Source: Micromonospora parastrephiae (lineage in GTDB: Bacteria > Actinomycetota > Actinomycetes > Mycobacteriales > Micromonosporaceae). Taken from it: DNA of 34,246 nt. The stretch is taken from NCBI RefSeq assembly GCF_016802865.1, contig NZ_JAEVHM010000046.1:1-34246 (forward strand), in the 5' to 3' direction. Position numbers and translations under genes: made by a program. How positions within the stretch are numbered: position 1 is the stretch's first letter; every line of letters starts with the position of its first letter. This document shows positions 34,012 through 34,246 of this stretch, piece by piece. The notes under the pieces were generated by a model. The model made no database searches. It was not told the origin of the DNA and saw only the letters and a list, made by a program, of their open reading frames with translations.

Positions 34012-34246
34012 TCAACCGCCACCGCTGGCACCCGAGCGCGATCGCTCGACAGCCTGATTGATCTCCAACGCCCGCTGCCACAGCGGCGACGCCTCCTCCG
34101 GCCGCCCCAACGCCGCCAACGTCTGCGCCAGGTTCGCCAGTCGGAGCGCCATGTCCGGGTGCCCGGCCGGCAACGCCGACCCGGTGATCTCCAACGCCCG
34201 CCGGTGCAGCGGCAACGCCTCCTCCAGCCGCCCCAACTCGCTCAAC
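34012..34246 (-). CDS. C-terminal end of a tetratricopeptide repeat protein (partial)
   Basis: The frame runs off the right edge; only the last 77 or so residues are present. They form two TPR_12/TPR_10-type repeats: GRLEEALPLHRRALEI and the following HPDMALRLANLAQTLAALGRPEEASPLWQRALEI. In actinobacteria this pattern ends large NB-ARC or CHAT/TPR proteins, but the N-terminal part is outside the window, so the type cannot be told. The stop is at 34012. Confidence 0.8.
   Translation of the reverse strand, partial: LSELGRLEEALPLHRRALEITGSALPAGHPDMALRLANLAQTLAALGRPEEASPLWQRALEINQAVERSRSGASGGG

Overview
The window is very GC-rich, with GTG starts, strong GGAGG-type ribosome sites and genes typical of high-GC Gram-positive bacteria (SecA2, GpgS, GAF-ANTAR, DUF4383, DUF3817, SigB/F-type sigma factor). 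It reads as chromosome of an actinobacterium, most likely Micromonosporaceae (inference from gene style, not a database match). I see no tRNA, rRNA, CRISPR array, transposase or phage gene.

Layout. 1-2.6 kb: minus-strand DUF2231 membrane protein plus methyltransferase, then a GAF-ANTAR regulator behind a short leader ORF. 2.5-6.7 kb: SecA2 and an ABC exporter. 6.7-11.2 kb: an MDR dehydrogenase/Gfo-Idh-MocA pair, divergent from gpgS and a frameshifted GT4 glycosyltransferase. 11.2-15.9 kb: DUF4383 protein, a STAS-HATPase fusion, an orphan cytochrome oxidase subunit I, and (convergent) a SigB-type sigma factor fused to a STAS domain and frameshifted. 16.1-22 kb: an unknown 479-aa protein, CDGSH protein, haem-oxygenase-like redox enzyme, TPP enzyme and a frameshifted baeRF/Vms1-like protein. 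22-26.2 kb: small membrane proteins, a glutamate-cysteine-ligase-like enzyme, DUF2267 and two GNATs. 26.3-28.3 kb: a repeat element, then an ECF sigma factor with a membrane-anchored Asp-box protein. 28.3-34.2 kb: zinc alcohol dehydrogenase, SRPBCC protein, SCP2 plus glycogen-debranching-type enzyme, exported beta-carbonic anhydrase and the end of a TPR protein.

The main result is a local stress regulon. Five intergenic sites fit GTTT-N15/16-GGGTAG exactly and a sixth has GTTA. All six lie 36-43 bases upstream of a start codon, in front of DUF2231, the GAF-ANTAR leader ORF, DUF4383, STAS-HATPase, ctaD and SCP2. Further variants (GGGAAC, GGGAAG, GGGCAT, GGGCAC, or a weaker -35) precede other genes. 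This is the promoter pattern known for SigB/SigF-type sigma factors, and the window encodes one such factor. That factor carries its own STAS domain, and a second protein fuses STAS to an RsbW-like ATPase. Both STAS domains lack the usual phospho-acceptor serine. This suggests a rewired partner-switch controlling the surrounding genes.

Three genes (GT4, sigma-STAS, baeRF) each need one extra C on the coding strand to restore a full-length reading frame. Either the assembly has a systematic single-base deletion error or three genes are really broken; raw reads would decide.
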